64,000 bases of DNA from Pararobbsia silviterrae (GCF_003628125.1 NZ_RBZU01000001.1:651697-715696), one strand, 5' to 3'. Shown: positions 45,756 to 57,461, numbered from the stretch's first letter. Notes: a model not told the origin generated them from the letters alone. Translations and numbers: made by a program.

Positions 45756-46847
45756 GTGAACGGACCTCGAAGCGCAACCCCGTTGCGGATCGCAATCACG
45801 ACCGGCGAACCCGCCGGGGTCGGTCCCGAGCTGACCGCGCAGGCGCTTGCCCAGGCGTTGTCGATGCACGCGGATGCACCGTCCACGCAAGCGGGCGAGG
45901 CTGGCGCGTCGCGCTGGCCCGGCGTACAGATCGTCGTCATCGGCGATGCGGATCTGCTCGCGCAACGCGCGGCGCGTGTCGGCATCGACTGGCGCGCGAT
46001 CGTCGCGCGCGACGACGTGAGCGTCGAGCATCGCGCGCTGGCGGCGCCCTCGGTCGCCGGGCGCCTCGACGCGGCCAACGGGCGCTATGTGCTCGGCCTG
46101 CTCGATGCCGCGATCGACGGCGCGCTCGAAGGCCGATACGCGGCGCTCGTCACGGCGCCGCTCCAGAAGAGCACGATCAACGACGCGGGCGTCCCGTTTA
46201 CGGGGCACACCGAATATCTCGCCGAGCGCACGCGCACGCCGCGCGTGGTCATGATGCTTGCCGGCACGGGCGAGCGGCCGTTGCGCGTCGCGCTCGCGAC
46301 GACGCATCTGCCGTTGCGCGACGTGTCCGCGGCCCTGACGATCGAGAGTCTCGTCGAGACCTTACGCATCATCGATCACGATTTGCGGTCCGCTTTCGGT
46401 CTCGCGTCGCCGCGGATCCTCGTCACGGGTCTGAACCCGCACGCGGGCGAGAACGGCTACCTTGGACGCGAAGAAATCGACGTCATTTCGCCGGCGCTCG
46501 ACCGCGCGCGCGCGGCGGGCATCGACGCGCGGGGGCCGTATCCGGCCGACACGCTGTTCCAGCCGCGTTACCTGCGCGATGCGGACTGCGTGCTCGCGAT
46601 GTTCCACGATCAGGGCCTGCCCGTGCTCAAGTACGCGACCTTCGGCGAAGGCATCAATGTGACGCTCGGGCTGCCGATCGTGCGCACGTCGGTCGATCAC
46701 GGCACGGCGCTCGATCTTGCCGGCACGGGGCGCGCCGACGCCGGGAGCCTGCTCGCGGCGATCGATACAGCCGTCACGATGGCGCGGCATCGCGCGCAAG
46801 CCGACGCCGGGCATCCCGCGATTCCCCAGCCGCCGCTTTCGACCTAG
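45756..46847 (+). CDS. pdxA: 4-hydroxythreonine-4-phosphate dehydrogenase
   Basis: NAD-dependent enzyme of 363 residues in pyridoxal phosphate synthesis. Family motifs are [13 protein letters not shown] near the N-terminus, [23 protein letters not shown] and [18 protein letters not shown], which carry metal-binding histidines. The start is probably GTG at 45756 ([20 protein letters not shown]); a TTG at 45729 would add nine residues. A Ser/Ala-rich insertion at about 35-55 makes it longer than E. coli PdxA. It lies between surA and ksgA. Confidence 0.94.
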   Translation: MNGPRSATPLRIAITTGEPAGVGPELTAQALAQALSMHADAPSTQAGEAGASRWPGVQIVVIGDADLLAQRAARVGIDWRAIVARDDVSVEHRALAAPSVAGRLDAANGRYVLGLLDAAIDGALEGRYAALVTAPLQKSTINDAGVPFTGHTEYLAERTRTPRVVMMLAGTGERPLRVALATTHLPLRDVSAALTIESLVETLRIIDHDLRSAFGLASPRILVTGLNPHAGENGYLGREEIDVISPALDRARAAGIDARGPYPADTLFQPRYLRDADCVLAMFHDQGLPVLKYATFGEGINVTLGLPIVRTSVDHGTALDLAGTGRADAGSLLAAIDTAVTMARHRAQADAGHPAIPQPPLST

Positions 46848-46854
46848 GCGTTCC

Positions 46855-47670
46855 ATGAAGCAGACCTCCCATCAGGGCCACGTCGCGCGCAAGCGATTCG
46901 GCCAGAACTTCCTCGTCGATCACGGCATCATCGATTCGATCGTCTCGGCGATCAATCCGCAGCCGCGCGACCGCATCGTCGAGATCGGTCCGGGTCTCGG
47001 CGCCTTGACGACACCGCTCGCGGCGCGCCTCGAACAGATGCATGCGGTCGAACTCGATCGCGATCTGATCGGACGCCTCACGCGCACGTTCGGCGACAAG
47101 CTCGTGCTCCACGCGGGCGACGCGCTCGATTTCGATTTTCGTCCGCTCGCCGACGTGCCCGGCGCGCCGGGCCCGCGCAATCTGCGTATCGTCGGCAATC
47201 TGCCGTACAACATTTCGAGCCCGCTGCTGTTCCATCTGACGACGTTTGCCGACGTCGTCATCGATCAGCATTTCATGCTGCAGGACGAGGTCGTCGAGCG
47301 GATGGTCGCCACGCCGGGTACGAAGGCCTTCAGCCGCCTCTCGGTCATGCTTCAGTACCGGTACTGGATGGACAAGCTGTTCGACGTGCCGCCCGAGTCG
47401 TTCGAGCCGCCGCCGAAGGTGAACTCGGCGATCGTGCGGATGATCCCGCGGACCGCCGACGAGCTGGCCGATGTCGACGCGCGCGTGCTCGGCGAGCTCG
47501 TGACGGCCGCGTTCAGTCAGCGGCGCAAGATGCTGCGCAATACGCTCGGCGACTATCGCGAGCGCGTCGATTTCGATGCGCTGGGGTTCGACCTCCAGCG
47601 ACGCGCCGAAGACGTGCCCGTCGAAGAATATGTGCGCGTCGCACAGACGCTGACACCGCGCGCCGGCTAA
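46855..47670 (+). CDS. rsmA: 16S rRNA dimethyladenosine transferase (KsgA/RsmA)
   Basis: S-adenosylmethionine-dependent enzyme of 271 residues that dimethylates two adjacent adenines in helix 45 of 16S rRNA. Motif I is [14 protein letters not shown], and motif IV is [14 protein letters not shown]. The start follows pdxA by 7 bases. It is the last gene of the lptD operon and convergent with the CNNM/CBS gene. Confidence 0.96.
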   Translation: MKQTSHQGHVARKRFGQNFLVDHGIIDSIVSAINPQPRDRIVEIGPGLGALTTPLAARLEQMHAVELDRDLIGRLTRTFGDKLVLHAGDALDFDFRPLADVPGAPGPRNLRIVGNLPYNISSPLLFHLTTFADVVIDQHFMLQDEVVERMVATPGTKAFSRLSVMLQYRYWMDKLFDVPPESFEPPPKVNSAIVRMIPRTADELADVDARVLGELVTAAFSQRRKMLRNTLGDYRERVDFDALGFDLQRRAEDVPVEEYVRVAQTLTPRAG

Positions 47671-47742
47671 GCACGCGACACCCGATCCCGTCGTCGCGCG
47701 TCGGCGACGGCCGTCATGCCGGCATCGCGGGCCGGTCTTCGC

Positions 47743-49056
47743 TCAGTCTTCGAGTTCCGTCGCGGCGTCTTTCGGACAGACGACGACCGTGCCGATCCGC
47801 GGTCCCACGAGCGCCTTGACCGTGATCGTCGCGGGTTCGAATTCGATGACCTGACCCGGCAGCGGAAGCTCGCCGAGACGATCGAGAATCATGCCGCCGA
47901 CCGACTCGGCGAGTTGCTCGCCGAAGTGCACGCCGAGCACATGTTCGAGCGAGACGATCGTGAGGCTCGCCTGACCCTCGACCGAGCCATCGGGCAGTCG
48001 CGCCCATTCGACGGGCGTCGTGCGCACGTCGTCCTTGATCTGTCCCACGAGCGCGCTTGCGAGATCCGACAGCGTTACGAAGCCGATCGGCGCGAGCGTC
48101 GGGCGGCCGACCACGGCGAAGTGCGGCGCGCCGGCGCGGAATTCGCGCAGCAATTCGAGCGCGGGGGTTTCGGGCAGCACGTGAAGCACGGGGCGCATCA
48201 GATCGGTCAACGCGAGCGCTTCGCGATGGTCGGCCTGCGCGAACAGCAGATCCGCGAGATCGATCATGCCGACGACCGTGTCGCCGTCCTCGCCGAACAG
48301 CGGATACCGGCTGAAACGCTGGACGCGCGCGACAGCGACGACCTTCTCGAACGTATCGCCGACGTCGAATCCGACCGCGTCGCGCAAGGGGCGCATGAGG
48401 TCGGACGACGTGAGCTGGCCGAATTCGAGCGAATGCGAGAGCGTGTTCCACTCGTCGCGCGTGAACTGGCGAGGCCGTTCGCTGCCGCGCAGGATCACGC
48501 GCAGTTCGTCCTCGCCGTACGGCTCGTCCGCGTGACCGGCCGCGGTCAGCCCGAAGGCCGTGAGGATGCGGTTCGCACATGCATTGAGCAGCGCGATCGC
48601 GGGATACATGATCCAGTGGAATACGTAGAGCGGCGCCGCGGTCAGCAGACCCATGCGCTCGGGCACCCGGATCGCGAGCGACTTCGGCGCGAGCTCGCCC
48701 GCGACGATATGCAGGAACGAGATCAGGATGAACGCGAACGCGAGTGCGATCGCATCGCCGACCGCGTGCTCGACGCCGAACGCGCGAAACACGGGTTCGA
48801 GCAGATGCGCGAATGCGGGCTCGCCGAGCCAGCCCAGGCCCAGCGAAGCGAGCGTGATGCCGAGCTGACACGCGGACAGATAGGCGTCGAGATGACCGTG
48901 GACGCGCCGCAGCAGACGTCCGCGCCAGCCGTATTGCGTCGCGATGGCGGCGACGCGCGTCGCGCGAAGCTTGACGAGCGCGAACTCCGCCGCCACGAAG
49001 AATCCGTTGAGCGCGACGAGCAGCAGCGCGGCGATCAGTGAGAGGAATGTTTCCAT
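47743..49056 (-). CDS. CNNM (DUF21)/CBS/CorC_HlyC-domain membrane protein
   Basis: Protein of 437 residues. The DUF21/CNNM transmembrane domain with four hydrophobic helices spans about residues 1-190 (LNGFFVAAEFALVKLRATRV; FLHIVAGELAPKSLAIRVPE). Paired CBS domains cover about 215-335, and the CorC_HlyC domain covers 350-437. Members of this family are proposed magnesium or divalent-cation exporters. A second CorC-type protein without the membrane domain is encoded at 57439-58326. Confidence 0.92.
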   Translation of the reverse strand: METFLSLIAALLLVALNGFFVAAEFALVKLRATRVAAIATQYGWRGRLLRRVHGHLDAYLSACQLGITLASLGLGWLGEPAFAHLLEPVFRAFGVEHAVGDAIALAFAFILISFLHIVAGELAPKSLAIRVPERMGLLTAAPLYVFHWIMYPAIALLNACANRILTAFGLTAAGHADEPYGEDELRVILRGSERPRQFTRDEWNTLSHSLEFGQLTSSDLMRPLRDAVGFDVGDTFEKVVAVARVQRFSRYPLFGEDGDTVVGMIDLADLLFAQADHREALALTDLMRPVLHVLPETPALELLREFRAGAPHFAVVGRPTLAPIGFVTLSDLASALVGQIKDDVRTTPVEWARLPDGSVEGQASLTIVSLEHVLGVHFGEQLAESVGGMILDRLGELPLPGQVIEFEPATITVKALVGPRIGTVVVCPKDAATELED

Positions 49057-49172
49057 TCAGTTCGTATGCAAGACGCGTTCAGTGCGGATGCCATGCGGGC
49101 GCCATGCCGATCCGCACACGCATGCACGCGCATAGACACACGTCCAAGCACATGGATGCGCCGCGGCGCATA

Positions 49173-49562
49173 TCAATGCGCTTTGCGTTCGATGAACTCG
49201 ATCTTGTAGCCGTCCGGATCCTCGACGAACGCGATGACCGTCGTGCCGTGCTTCATCGGACCGGCTTCGCGCGTGACCTTGCCGCCCTTGTGACGGACGT
49301 CGTCGCAGGTCTTTGCCGCGTCGTCGACTTCGAGCGCGATATGACCGTAGCCCGAGCCGATCTCGTAGCGTTCGGTGTCCCAGTTGTGCGTGAGTTCGAT
49401 GACCGCGGTCTTGTCCTCGTCGTCATAGCCGACGAACGCGAGCGTGAAACGCCCTTCGGGGTAATCGTGCTTGCGCAGCAGGCGCATGCCGAGCACCTGG
49501 GTGTAAAAGTCGATCGAGCGGTCGAGATTGCCGACGCGCAGCATGGTGTGAAGCATTCTCAT
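49173..49562 (-). CDS. gloA: glyoxalase I (lactoylglutathione lyase)
   Basis: Enzyme of 129 residues that isomerises the methylglyoxal-glutathione adduct to S-lactoylglutathione. The start [20 protein letters not shown] contains the first metal-ligand histidine. Further ligands are the glutamate in AVIELTHNW, the histidine in [11 protein letters not shown] and the glutamate in [12 protein letters not shown] 49562 is used; ATG 49556 is two codons shorter. Confidence 0.96.
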   Translation of the reverse strand: MRMLHTMLRVGNLDRSIDFYTQVLGMRLLRKHDYPEGRFTLAFVGYDDEDKTAVIELTHNWDTERYEIGSGYGHIALEVDDAAKTCDDVRHKGGKVTREAGPMKHGTTVIAFVEDPDGYKIEFIERKAH

Positions 49563-49729
49563 GATGTGGGGTCCTGATGCGAGACAAGTGAGTGGCCGCG
49601 AGCATCGCGCCCGCGCGCCACGCGGCCATCGTACCGTCGTCCGCCTGTCGTGCACATGGCATTGCGACGCATCGCAGTCATGCGCGCTTTGCAAGACACG
49701 TCGCCGTGCCGGCCGCGGACGGACATCGT

Positions 49730-50647
49730 CTATAAGGCCGGCAGCAGTTCGGGCGGATGATGCTTGAGCGTATGACGCGCTTCGCGGAATTCGGGGAAGA
49801 TCGATGCCACGGTTTCCCAGAAGCGCGAACTATGGTTCATCTCGCGAAGATGGGCAAGCTCGTGGGCCACGACATAGTCGATGATCGACAGCGGGAAGTG
49901 GATCAGCCGCCAGTTCAAACGGATCTTGCCGTCGCTCGTGCAACTGCCCCAGCGCGTGGACGCCGATGACAGACCGAACTTCGTGTAGGTCACGCCGAGC
50001 CGCTGCGCATAGAGATCGAGGCGCGGCGCGAAGACGCGCTTCGCTTCGCTCTGAAGCCAGCCCTGCACGCGATCCTTGATCTGCTGCACGTCGGCCGATG
50101 CGGGCAGTCCGAGCGACAGCAGATGGGCATCCTCGTCGAAGTGCAGGCTGCCGGTCGCCGATCCGACCGCGATGCGCAAGGTCTTGCCCATATAAGGCAG
50201 CTCGGCGCCGTCGTTCCACTGGATATCGGGCAGCGCGCGCCGTTCGGCACGGCCTTGCCATTCCGTGAGCTTGTTGACGATCCACGTCTGCTTGTCGGCG
50301 ATCGCATGCTCGATATCGGTCAATGTGACCCAGCGCGGCGAAGTGACCGTCAGGCCCGTGCCGTCGACGACGAAGCCGATCGTGCGGCGCGACGAGCGCT
50401 TGAGCCGATAGGGCAGCACGCGTTGGCCGAGCAGCACATGCCGCAGCCGCGATCCGTCGGGCAGCGTCGTGGGCGGCGGCAGTCGCGGCGACACCGGCGC
50501 GGCGTTCGGATCCGTGGATCGTGCGAGAGGCGAGGGAAGCGATGCGGGAGAAAGCGGAGAGGACAGCAAGGCCGGCTCGTCGAACAGCGGCAGGTCGAGC
50601 TGCCGTGTATCGAGCGCTGCGGTGCGCGGTGAGGGGGCCTGAGGCAT
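49730..50647 (-). CDS. YgjP-like (DUF45/M48-type) metallopeptidase
   Basis: Protein of 305 residues. A non-conserved Pro/Ser/Leu-rich N-terminus covers about residues 1-75. A YgjP-like domain follows, with the zinc motif [19 protein letters not shown] near residues 258-276 and [20 protein letters not shown] before it. Substrate unknown. The start is the ATG at 50647; an ATG 12 codons upstream is also possible. It probably shares a transcript with plsC, 230 bases upstream. Confidence 0.9.
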   Translation of the reverse strand: MPQAPSPRTAALDTRQLDLPLFDEPALLSSPLSPASLPSPLARSTDPNAAPVSPRLPPPTTLPDGSRLRHVLLGQRVLPYRLKRSSRRTIGFVVDGTGLTVTSPRWVTLTDIEHAIADKQTWIVNKLTEWQGRAERRALPDIQWNDGAELPYMGKTLRIAVGSATGSLHFDEDAHLLSLGLPASADVQQIKDRVQGWLQSEAKRVFAPRLDLYAQRLGVTYTKFGLSSASTRWGSCTSDGKIRLNWRLIHFPLSIIDYVVAHELAHLREMNHSSRFWETVASIFPEFREARHTLKHHPPELLPAL

Positions 50648-50877
50648 ATTCAGCGGTACTCCGGGGCATCCGTCGCGCATCCGCGCGCCCGATGCAGTCT
50701 GCGTTGGGGGCAAGTGTAGACGATTTATAAAAAATCGGCGAACGGCGTGCCGCGAGCGAGGCGTTCGCGATCCGCCGCGCGTGGTGCAGGGCATCGGGCG
50801 CCACACCCTGTCGTGCGATCGGTGCCAGCCGTGCCATCTGTGTGAGCGGCCGAGCCGGACGTCGACCGCGCGCGGTT

Positions 50878-51672
50878 TTAGTCGGCCGCGCGCCGTCGCG
50901 ACGCACGCGTATAGAGCGTCGCGTCGTCGGGCGAGAACGGGGCGTCGTAAGCAGCGGGATCGATGCGGCGCATCTCCGTCTCGATCCATGCCTCGACTTC
51001 GCGATTGACCTCTTCGATCTCGCGACCCGCGGTCGGGATCGGCTTGCCGATCGACACGGTCACCGCGCCCGGGTACTTGAGCCACGAATTGCGCGGCCAC
51101 ACGTGGCCGGCATTGTGCGCGATCGGAACGATCGGCGTTTCGGCGCCGACCGCGAACCGCGTGCCGCCGCTCTTGTACTTGCCGCGCCGGCCGACCGGAA
51201 TGCGCGTGCCCTCGGGAAACATGATGACCCATGCGCCCTCGGCAAGCCGCGCGCGCCCTTGCTTGAGCACCGAAGCGAAGGCCGCGCCGCCTTGCTTGCG
51301 GTCGATCTTGATCATCTTGAGCAGGCCGAGCGCCCAGCCGAAGAACGGTACGTAGACCAATTCCTTCTTGAACACGAAGCACAGCGGATGCGGCATCAGC
51401 GCGGGCAGCGCCAGCGTTTCCCACGCCGACTGATGTTTGACGAGCAGCACCGCCGGACCATCGGGCAGATGCTCGAAGCCTTCGATCTTGAACGTGATGC
51501 CGTTCAGACGCTGTAGCACGCACAGCGTGACGCGGCACCATCCCGCGGCGACCCAGTATCGGCGCGTCGCGTTGAGGAAAGGAAACACAATGAAGCAGAA
51601 CGTCGCGTACGGAATCGTGAACGCCGCGAAGTAGAGCAGGAGAAGGATCGACCGGATGCGCGTGCCCAACAT
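50878..51672 (-). CDS. plsC: 1-acyl-sn-glycerol-3-phosphate acyltransferase
   Basis: Membrane acyltransferase of 264 residues producing phosphatidic acid. An N-terminal hydrophobic helix lies at about 8-33. Catalytic motif I is KHQSAWE (HX4E instead of the more common HX4D), motif III is FPEGTRIPVG and motif IV is VPIAHNAG. It lies downstream of gmhB on the minus strand. Confidence 0.93.
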   Translation of the reverse strand: MLGTRIRSILLLLYFAAFTIPYATFCFIVFPFLNATRRYWVAAGWCRVTLCVLQRLNGITFKIEGFEHLPDGPAVLLVKHQSAWETLALPALMPHPLCFVFKKELVYVPFFGWALGLLKMIKIDRKQGGAAFASVLKQGRARLAEGAWVIMFPEGTRIPVGRRGKYKSGGTRFAVGAETPIVPIAHNAGHVWPRNSWLKYPGAVTVSIGKPIPTAGREIEEVNREVEAWIETEMRRIDPAAYDAPFSPDDATLYTRASRRRAAD

Positions 51673-51765
51673 GATGTCCGAGATGAAGTCCTGAGTGATC
51701 GGGGTGCGGATCGTGCCGCTGATCGTGGTGCTGATCGTTTTACCAAGCGCGTCGTCCGGGCCCCG

Positions 51766-52329
51766 CTACGCGTGCTTGTCGTCGCGCAACCACGCGCGCG
51801 CGAAGGCGAGCAGATTGTCGTGGACGACCGTGCCCTGCGGCATGCCGCCCGCGGCGAGCGTGCCCTCGCCCTTGCCCGTCAGCACGAGGTGCGGCTGGAG
51901 ACCCTCGGCCGCGCCGGCCTGCAGATCGCGCAACGAATCGCCGACGATGGGCGTTTGCGCGCGGTCGATATCGAATCGTTCGACGATCATCTTGAACATG
52001 CCCGACTTGGGCTTGCGGCACTCGCAGTTGTCCTGCGCGGTATGCGGACAGAAGAACACCGCATCGATGCGGCCGCCGAGCGCGGCGAGCGCCGTATGCA
52101 TCTTCTGATGCATCGCATTGAGCGCGGCCATGTCGAACAGCCCGCGTCCGATGCCCGATTGATTCGACGCGACGACGACGCGATAGCCGGCCTGATTGAG
52201 CAGTGCGATCGCCTCGAGGCTGCCTTCGATCGCGACCCACTCGTCCGGGGACTTGATGAACAGATCCGAATCGACGTTGATCACGCCGTCGCGGTCGAGG
52301 ACAACCAGTTTGCGCGTCGGGGTCATCAT
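51766..52329 (-). CDS. gmhB: D-glycero-beta-D-manno-heptose-1,7-bisphosphate 7-phosphatase
   Basis: HAD-superfamily phosphatase of 187 residues in LPS inner-core heptose synthesis. The catalytic aspartates are in [10 protein letters not shown]. The zinc-binding region has [16 protein letters not shown], and the C-terminal motif is [12 protein letters not shown]. It overlaps glyS by 4 bases (ATGA), so the two are coupled. Confidence 0.95.
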   Translation of the reverse strand: MMTPTRKLVVLDRDGVINVDSDLFIKSPDEWVAIEGSLEAIALLNQAGYRVVVASNQSGIGRGLFDMAALNAMHQKMHTALAALGGRIDAVFFCPHTAQDNCECRKPKSGMFKMIVERFDIDRAQTPIVGDSLRDLQAGAAEGLQPHLVLTGKGEGTLAAGGMPQGTVVHDNLLAFARAWLRDDKHA

Positions 52330-54449
52330 GCGGCCAGTTTCGAGATGTCTGCGACGCAGTTCATCTGCGCATGCAGTTGCGAGAGCAGCGCGAGCCGGTT
52401 GGCGCGCAGGCCCGGGTCTTCCGCGTTGACCATGACGTCGTTGAAGAACGTATCGACGGGCGTGCGCAGGCTCGCGAGCGCGGTCAGCGCGCCCGCGTAT
52501 TCACGTGCCGCGAGCTGCGTCTGCACGACCGGCGCGACATGTGCGAGCTTGTCGAACAGATCGCGCTCGGCGGCTTCGCCGAGCAAGGCCGCGTCGACCG
52601 TCAACGGCGCGCCCGCGGCGACGTCGTCCGACTTCTTGAGGATGTTCGAGATCCGCTTGTTCGCGGCCGCGAGCGCGTCGGCCTCGGGCAGCGTCGCGAA
52701 TGCGCGGACCGCATCGATGCGCGCGACGATATCGTCGATGCGCACGGGTTGCTGGCTCACGACGGCTTCGATCTCGTTCGCGGTGTAGCCGCGCTCGCGC
52801 AGCAAGCCGCGAAGCCGGTCGAGCAGGAACGCGTAGATCGCGTCGACCGAGTCGCTCACATGCGGCTGCGTCGCGAATTGTGCGTACGACAGTTGCAGAA
52901 GCTGTTTGATGTCGAGCGGCAGGCCCTTTTCAAGCAGGATCCGGAGTACGCCGAGCGCATGACGGCGCAGCGCGAACGGATCTTTTTCGCCGGTCGGCGC
53001 GAGGCCGATCCCCCAGATGCCCGTCAACGTTTCGAGCTTGTCGGCCAATGCGACGATCGTGCCGGTCTGCGTCGACGGCAGCGCATCGCCCGCGAAACGC
53101 GGCTGATAGTGCTCGGCGCAGGCTTGCGCGACGTCGGCCGGCTCGCCGTCGTGCAGCGCGTAGTAGCGGCCCATCGTGCCCTGCAGTTCGGGAAACTCGC
53201 CGACCATGTCGGTCAGCTGATCGGCCTTCGCGAGCTGCGCCGCGCGCTTGGCGAGCGCGAGATCGGCGTGCATCAGCGGCGCGATCGACGCGGCGATCGA
53301 CTCGATGCGCCGCACGCGTTCGAGCTGCGAACCCAGCTTGTTGTGATAGACCACGTTCGCGAGCAGCGGCACGCGATCGGCGAGCGTCTTTTTCTTGTCC
53401 TGCTCGAAGAAGAACTTCGCATCGGCCAGGCGCGGACGCACGACGCGTTCGTTGCCCTCGGTGATCTCGCGCGGCGTGTCCGTCGCGATGTTCGAGACGA
53501 TCAGGAAGCGCGAGCGCAGCTTGCCCGACGCGTCCGTCAACGCGAAGTACTTCTGGTTCGTCTGCATCGTGAGGATCAGGCATTCCTGCGGCACCGCGAG
53601 GAACGCTTCATCGAACGCGCATGCATAGACGACAGGCCATTCGACGAGCGAATTGACTTCGTCGAGCAGCGCATCGGGCATGACGACCTGATCGGCGCCC
53701 GCTTGAGCGAGCAGCGCGTGGCGAATCTGCTCGCGGCGCGCGGCATAGCTCGCGACGACGCGGCCTTCGTCATTGAGCTGATTCGCGTAGGTATCGGCCT
53801 GCGCGATGTCGAAGACGCCCTTCGACAGGAAGCGATGTCCGGCGGTCTGGCGACCCGCGCTCAGACCAAGCGCCGACACGGGCACGACCGCGTCGCCATG
53901 CAGGGCGATGAGCTTATGCGCGGGGCGCACGAACTGCACGTCGTCGCCGTTCGGGCGCTGGTACTTCATGACCTTCGGAATCGGCAGTTTCGCGAGCGTC
54001 TCGTCGAGCGCGGCCTGCAGGCCTTCGGCGAGCGTCGCGCCCGGCGCGGTGTAGCTCAGGAAGAACGCGTCGGCCTTGCCGTCGGACGCGCGTTCGAGCT
54101 TGTCGATCGTGAGATCGGGGAACCCGAGCGCGGCGAGTTTCTTCGCGAGCGGCGGCGTCGGTTCGCCTTGCGCATTGAGCGCGACGGAGACGGGCAGCAC
54201 CTTTTCGCGGATCTCGCGCGACGGCGCGACGCCGCGCACGTGGCGCACGACGACGGCGAGGCGGCGCGGCGTCGCGAAGGCTTCGAACGAGGCTTGCGTG
54301 GCGGACGTCGCGTCGGCGACGAGGCCGCGCGCCGCGAGCCGCTCGGCGATGCCTTGCGAAAACGCTTCGGACAGGCGCGCGAGCGCCTTCGGCGGGAGTT
54401 CCTCGGTCAGCAGCTCGACAAGCAGCGAGGCGGTAGTGTGATCGGTCAT
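52326..54449 (-). CDS. glyS: glycyl-tRNA synthetase, beta subunit
   Basis: Beta subunit of 707 residues of the alpha2-beta2 glycyl-tRNA synthetase, carrying tRNA recognition. The typical start is [20 protein letters not shown], with GHRFL, an HD-like region and a C-terminal anticodon-binding domain (DALRA-type helices from about 590). It lies 93 bases downstream of glyQ. Confidence 0.96.
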   Translation of the reverse strand: MTDHTTASLLVELLTEELPPKALARLSEAFSQGIAERLAARGLVADATSATQASFEAFATPRRLAVVVRHVRGVAPSREIREKVLPVSVALNAQGEPTPPLAKKLAALGFPDLTIDKLERASDGKADAFFLSYTAPGATLAEGLQAALDETLAKLPIPKVMKYQRPNGDDVQFVRPAHKLIALHGDAVVPVSALGLSAGRQTAGHRFLSKGVFDIAQADTYANQLNDEGRVVASYAARREQIRHALLAQAGADQVVMPDALLDEVNSLVEWPVVYACAFDEAFLAVPQECLILTMQTNQKYFALTDASGKLRSRFLIVSNIATDTPREITEGNERVVRPRLADAKFFFEQDKKKTLADRVPLLANVVYHNKLGSQLERVRRIESIAASIAPLMHADLALAKRAAQLAKADQLTDMVGEFPELQGTMGRYYALHDGEPADVAQACAEHYQPRFAGDALPSTQTGTIVALADKLETLTGIWGIGLAPTGEKDPFALRRHALGVLRILLEKGLPLDIKQLLQLSYAQFATQPHVSDSVDAIYAFLLDRLRGLLRERGYTANEIEAVVSQQPVRIDDIVARIDAVRAFATLPEADALAAANKRISNILKKSDDVAAGAPLTVDAALLGEAAERDLFDKLAHVAPVVQTQLAAREYAGALTALASLRTPVDTFFNDVMVNAEDPGLRANRLALLSQLHAQMNCVADISKLAA

Positions 54450-54542
54450 GATGCTCAGCGTAGCGGTGTCAGGTGGGGTCTGCAGGCCGGTTCGGTCAGG
54501 CGGGCAGGACCCTGCGGATCGGATCGGCGGGGGCGGCTGCGT

Positions 54543-55475
54543 TCAGACGGCCGGAGCCGCCGCGCGCAGCGCCGCACCCGCGGCGCCGAGCATCGGGAAA
54601 CCGAGCCGCTCGCGCGAATCGAAGTACGCCTGCGCGACGAGCCGCGACAGCGTGCGAATCCGGCCGATATACGCGGCCCGTTCGGTCACCGAGATCGCGC
54701 CGCGCGCGTCGAGCAGATTGAACGTGTGCGCGGCCTTCAGAATCATTTCGTAGGCGGGCAGCGCGAGCTGCGCGTCGAGCAGGCGCTTGGCCTCGCTTTC
54801 GTAGTTCTGGAAGAAACCGAACAGCATCTCGGCATTCGAATGCTCGAAGTTGTAGGTCGACTGCTCGACTTCGTTCTGATGGAACACGTCGCCGTAGGTG
54901 AGCACGCGCCGCTCGCCGTTTTCTTCCCATTCGGTCCAGATCAGGTCGTACACCTTCTCGACTTTCTGCAGATACATCGCGAGACGTTCGAGACCGTAGG
55001 TGATTTCGCCGAGCACGGGCTTGCAGTCGAGGCCGCCGACCTGCTGGAAATACGTGAATTGCGTGACTTCCATGCCGTTGAGCCAGACTTCCCAGCCGAG
55101 CCCCCAGGCGCCGAGCGTCGGGTTTTCCCAATCGTCCTCGACGAAGCGCACGTCGTTCTGCTTGAGATCGAAGCCGAGCGCTTCGAGCGAACCGAGGTAG
55201 AGGTCGAGGATGTTTTCGGGCGCCGGCTTGAGCACGACCTGGTACTGGTAGTAGTGCTGGAGGCGGTTCGGATTCTCGCCGTAGCGGCCGTCCTTCGGGC
55301 GGCGCGACGGCTGGACGTACGCGGCGCGCCACGGCTCGGGGCCGATCGCGCGCAGGAAGGTCGCCGTGTGCGACGTACCCGCGCCGACTTCCATGTCGTA
55401 CGGTTGCAGCAGCGCGCAGCCTTGCGCGTCCCAGTAGGACTGGAGCTTGAGAATGATTTGCTGGAAGGTGAGCAT
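54543..55475 (-). CDS. glyQ: glycyl-tRNA synthetase, alpha subunit
   Basis: Catalytic alpha subunit of 310 residues. It starts [20 protein letters not shown] and carries [40 protein letters not shown] and [20 protein letters not shown], all hallmark GlyQ segments. The last 15 residues are Ala-rich and non-conserved. It lies between lnt and glyS on the minus strand. Confidence 0.97.
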   Translation of the reverse strand: MLTFQQIILKLQSYWDAQGCALLQPYDMEVGAGTSHTATFLRAIGPEPWRAAYVQPSRRPKDGRYGENPNRLQHYYQYQVVLKPAPENILDLYLGSLEALGFDLKQNDVRFVEDDWENPTLGAWGLGWEVWLNGMEVTQFTYFQQVGGLDCKPVLGEITYGLERLAMYLQKVEKVYDLIWTEWEENGERRVLTYGDVFHQNEVEQSTYNFEHSNAEMLFGFFQNYESEAKRLLDAQLALPAYEMILKAAHTFNLLDARGAISVTERAAYIGRIRTLSRLVAQAYFDSRERLGFPMLGAAGAALRAAAPAV

Positions 55476-55589
55476 CGTTCTGTTCAGTGCGGTCGCCTTG
55501 CGGCCTGGCCATGCGCGAACGGGCGCCCGACAGGGGCGCGCCGCCGGTGCGTTGCGCGAAACGTTGAATTTTACCCGGAGTTCGGATCG

Positions 55590-57461
55590 CTACCGTGTTT
55601 TTGCCGAGTTCGCCCGCGCGCGGCCGTTGCGCACCGCGACGCCCGCGAGAATCAGCAGCGAACCGAGCACCGCCGGCCAGTTGCCGAGCGCGATATACGG
55701 CGTCAGGCCGTCCATGCCCTGGACCGTGCCCATCAGCGCGCCGACCGTGAACGGCGTGAGCCGTCCCGCGACTTCGCCGCTCGCGTCGATCATCGCCGTG
55801 ATGCCGGTATTGGTCGAACTCAGCACCGGCCGGCCGGTCTCGATCGCGCGCATGCGCGCCATCTGCAGATGCTGATCGAGCGCGATCGTGTTGCCGAACC
55901 AGCCGAGATTGCTCGTGTTGACGAGGATCCGCGCGCGCGGATTCTGCGTGCGCAAGGTGCGCGCGATCTCTTCGCCGAAGATGTCCTCGTAGCAGATGTC
56001 GGGCGCGAGCGTCTGATCCTTGACCGTGAACGGCGGCTGCAGCGCGGGGCCGCGATCCGAGTCGCCGAGCGGGATGTTCATCATCGCGACGAACCAGTGG
56101 AATCCGTTCGGCACGAACTCGCCGAAGGGGACGAGATGGTGTTTGTCGTACTCGTAGACGCCGTCGTGGCGCGGCGTGAGGCCGAACAGGCTGTTCATGA
56201 TGTGCGTCGGGCGGCCGTTCGTCATGATGTCGCCGAACGCGCCGAACAGGATCGACGACTGTGTCTGGTCCGCGAATTGACGGATCGTCGTGGCGAACGG
56301 GGCGGGCAGGTCTTGGACCAGCAGCGGGATCGCCGTTTCGGGCGTCACGATGAGGTCGGCCGGGTGCGACGTGATCAACGTCTGATAGAGCGCGATCGAC
56401 GAATCGACGCCGGCTTGCTCGAATTTCATCGCCTGCGGCACATTGCCCTGCAGCAGCCTGACCGTGATCGGTGAACCGGCCGGCTGCGTCCATCGGATCA
56501 TCGACGCACCCATGCCGACGATCAGGATCAACAGCGCGGCGATCAACGGCGCGAGGCGAGCGCGCGACGGTCGCTGGGCGCGATCCGCCGCGGTGGGCGT
56601 GGGCTCGGACGGCGCGGCGGGATCGTCCGGTCGGGGATCGATCGTCACGCGGGCGCGGTCGGGTTCGGCGACGCGCTCGATCGAAGCGTTGGCGCCGAGC
56701 GTCTCGCCCGACGCGGGATGCGGCGCCGCGGCGTCATGCGGGATCGTCGAGTCCATGGCCTGGGCGTCGGACGCCTCGGCCGCGCGCGCCGCGCGGCGTG
56801 CCTTCATCTGCGGATGCCGGCTTGCGCCGCGCGCCGCGGGATTCGGCAGCGTTTTCCAGCGCAGCACGGTCTGGACGCCGAACGCCGCGACGAGCGCCGT
56901 CGCGAACCCGACGCCGTAGACGCCGACGATCGACGCGAGCCCCGCGAGCGGTCCGTCGACCTGCGCGTAGCCGCTGTTGAGCCAGGGAAAGCCCGTGAGC
57001 ATGAGGCCGCGCAACCATTCGCCGATCGTCCATGCGGCCGCGAACGCGAGGCTCGATCGCCAGCCGACGCCCGTCGACACGCGATACCAGAGCGCGCCCG
57101 CGATCGCCGGGTAGATCGCGAGATACAGCGAAAAGAGCACGACTGCCGCCCATGCGAGCGGTGCGGCAAGGCCGCCGTAGTCGTGCATGCTCACGAAGAG
57201 CCACCAGACGCCCGTCACGAAATTGCCGAACCCGAATGCGCCGAGCCGCAGCGCCGCGCCCGCGGTCGAGCGCGCCCCTTGCAGCACGAGGAAGGCCGCG
57301 GCGATGATCAGCAATTCAAGCCAGCCGCCACCCGGCGTCGGGGCAAAGGAAAGGGTATTGAGCGCGCCGAGTATCGCGGCGCCGAAGACGGGCAGCCAGG
57401 TCGCCGATGCGGGGCGCCGGGCTGCAGGGGTGGGACGGTCAGCGTTCTTCGTCAGTTGCAT
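55590..57461 (-). CDS. lnt: apolipoprotein N-acyltransferase
   Basis: Inner-membrane enzyme of 623 residues that N-acylates lipoproteins. Multiple transmembrane helices (about 24-200) and a last N-side helix at 303-323 flank a carbon-nitrogen hydrolase domain. The catalytic triad is Glu375 (VTPETAIPL), Lys440 (YDKHHLVPFGE) and Cys490 (DICYED). Residues about 204-300 form an Ala/Pro/Asp-rich linker absent from E. coli Lnt (512 residues), which explains the unusual length. It overlaps corC by 23 bases. Confidence 0.95.
   Translation of the reverse strand: MQLTKNADRPTPAARRPASATWLPVFGAAILGALNTLSFAPTPGGGWLELLIIAAAFLVLQGARSTAGAALRLGAFGFGNFVTGVWWLFVSMHDYGGLAAPLAWAAVVLFSLYLAIYPAIAGALWYRVSTGVGWRSSLAFAAAWTIGEWLRGLMLTGFPWLNSGYAQVDGPLAGLASIVGVYGVGFATALVAAFGVQTVLRWKTLPNPAARGASRHPQMKARRAARAAEASDAQAMDSTIPHDAAAPHPASGETLGANASIERVAEPDRARVTIDPRPDDPAAPSEPTPTAADRAQRPSRARLAPLIAALLILIVGMGASMIRWTQPAGSPITVRLLQGNVPQAMKFEQAGVDSSIALYQTLITSHPADLIVTPETAIPLLVQDLPAPFATTIRQFADQTQSSILFGAFGDIMTNGRPTHIMNSLFGLTPRHDGVYEYDKHHLVPFGEFVPNGFHWFVAMMNIPLGDSDRGPALQPPFTVKDQTLAPDICYEDIFGEEIARTLRTQNPRARILVNTSNLGWFGNTIALDQHLQMARMRAIETGRPVLSSTNTGITAMIDASGEVAGRLTPFTVGALMGTVQGMDGLTPYIALGNWPAVLGSLLILAGVAVRNGRARANSAKTR

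Noticed and set aside
52371..56474. 1367-codon plus-strand frame across glyS, glyQ and lnt
   Set aside because: Antisense to three well-recognised genes; Arg-rich shadow composition.
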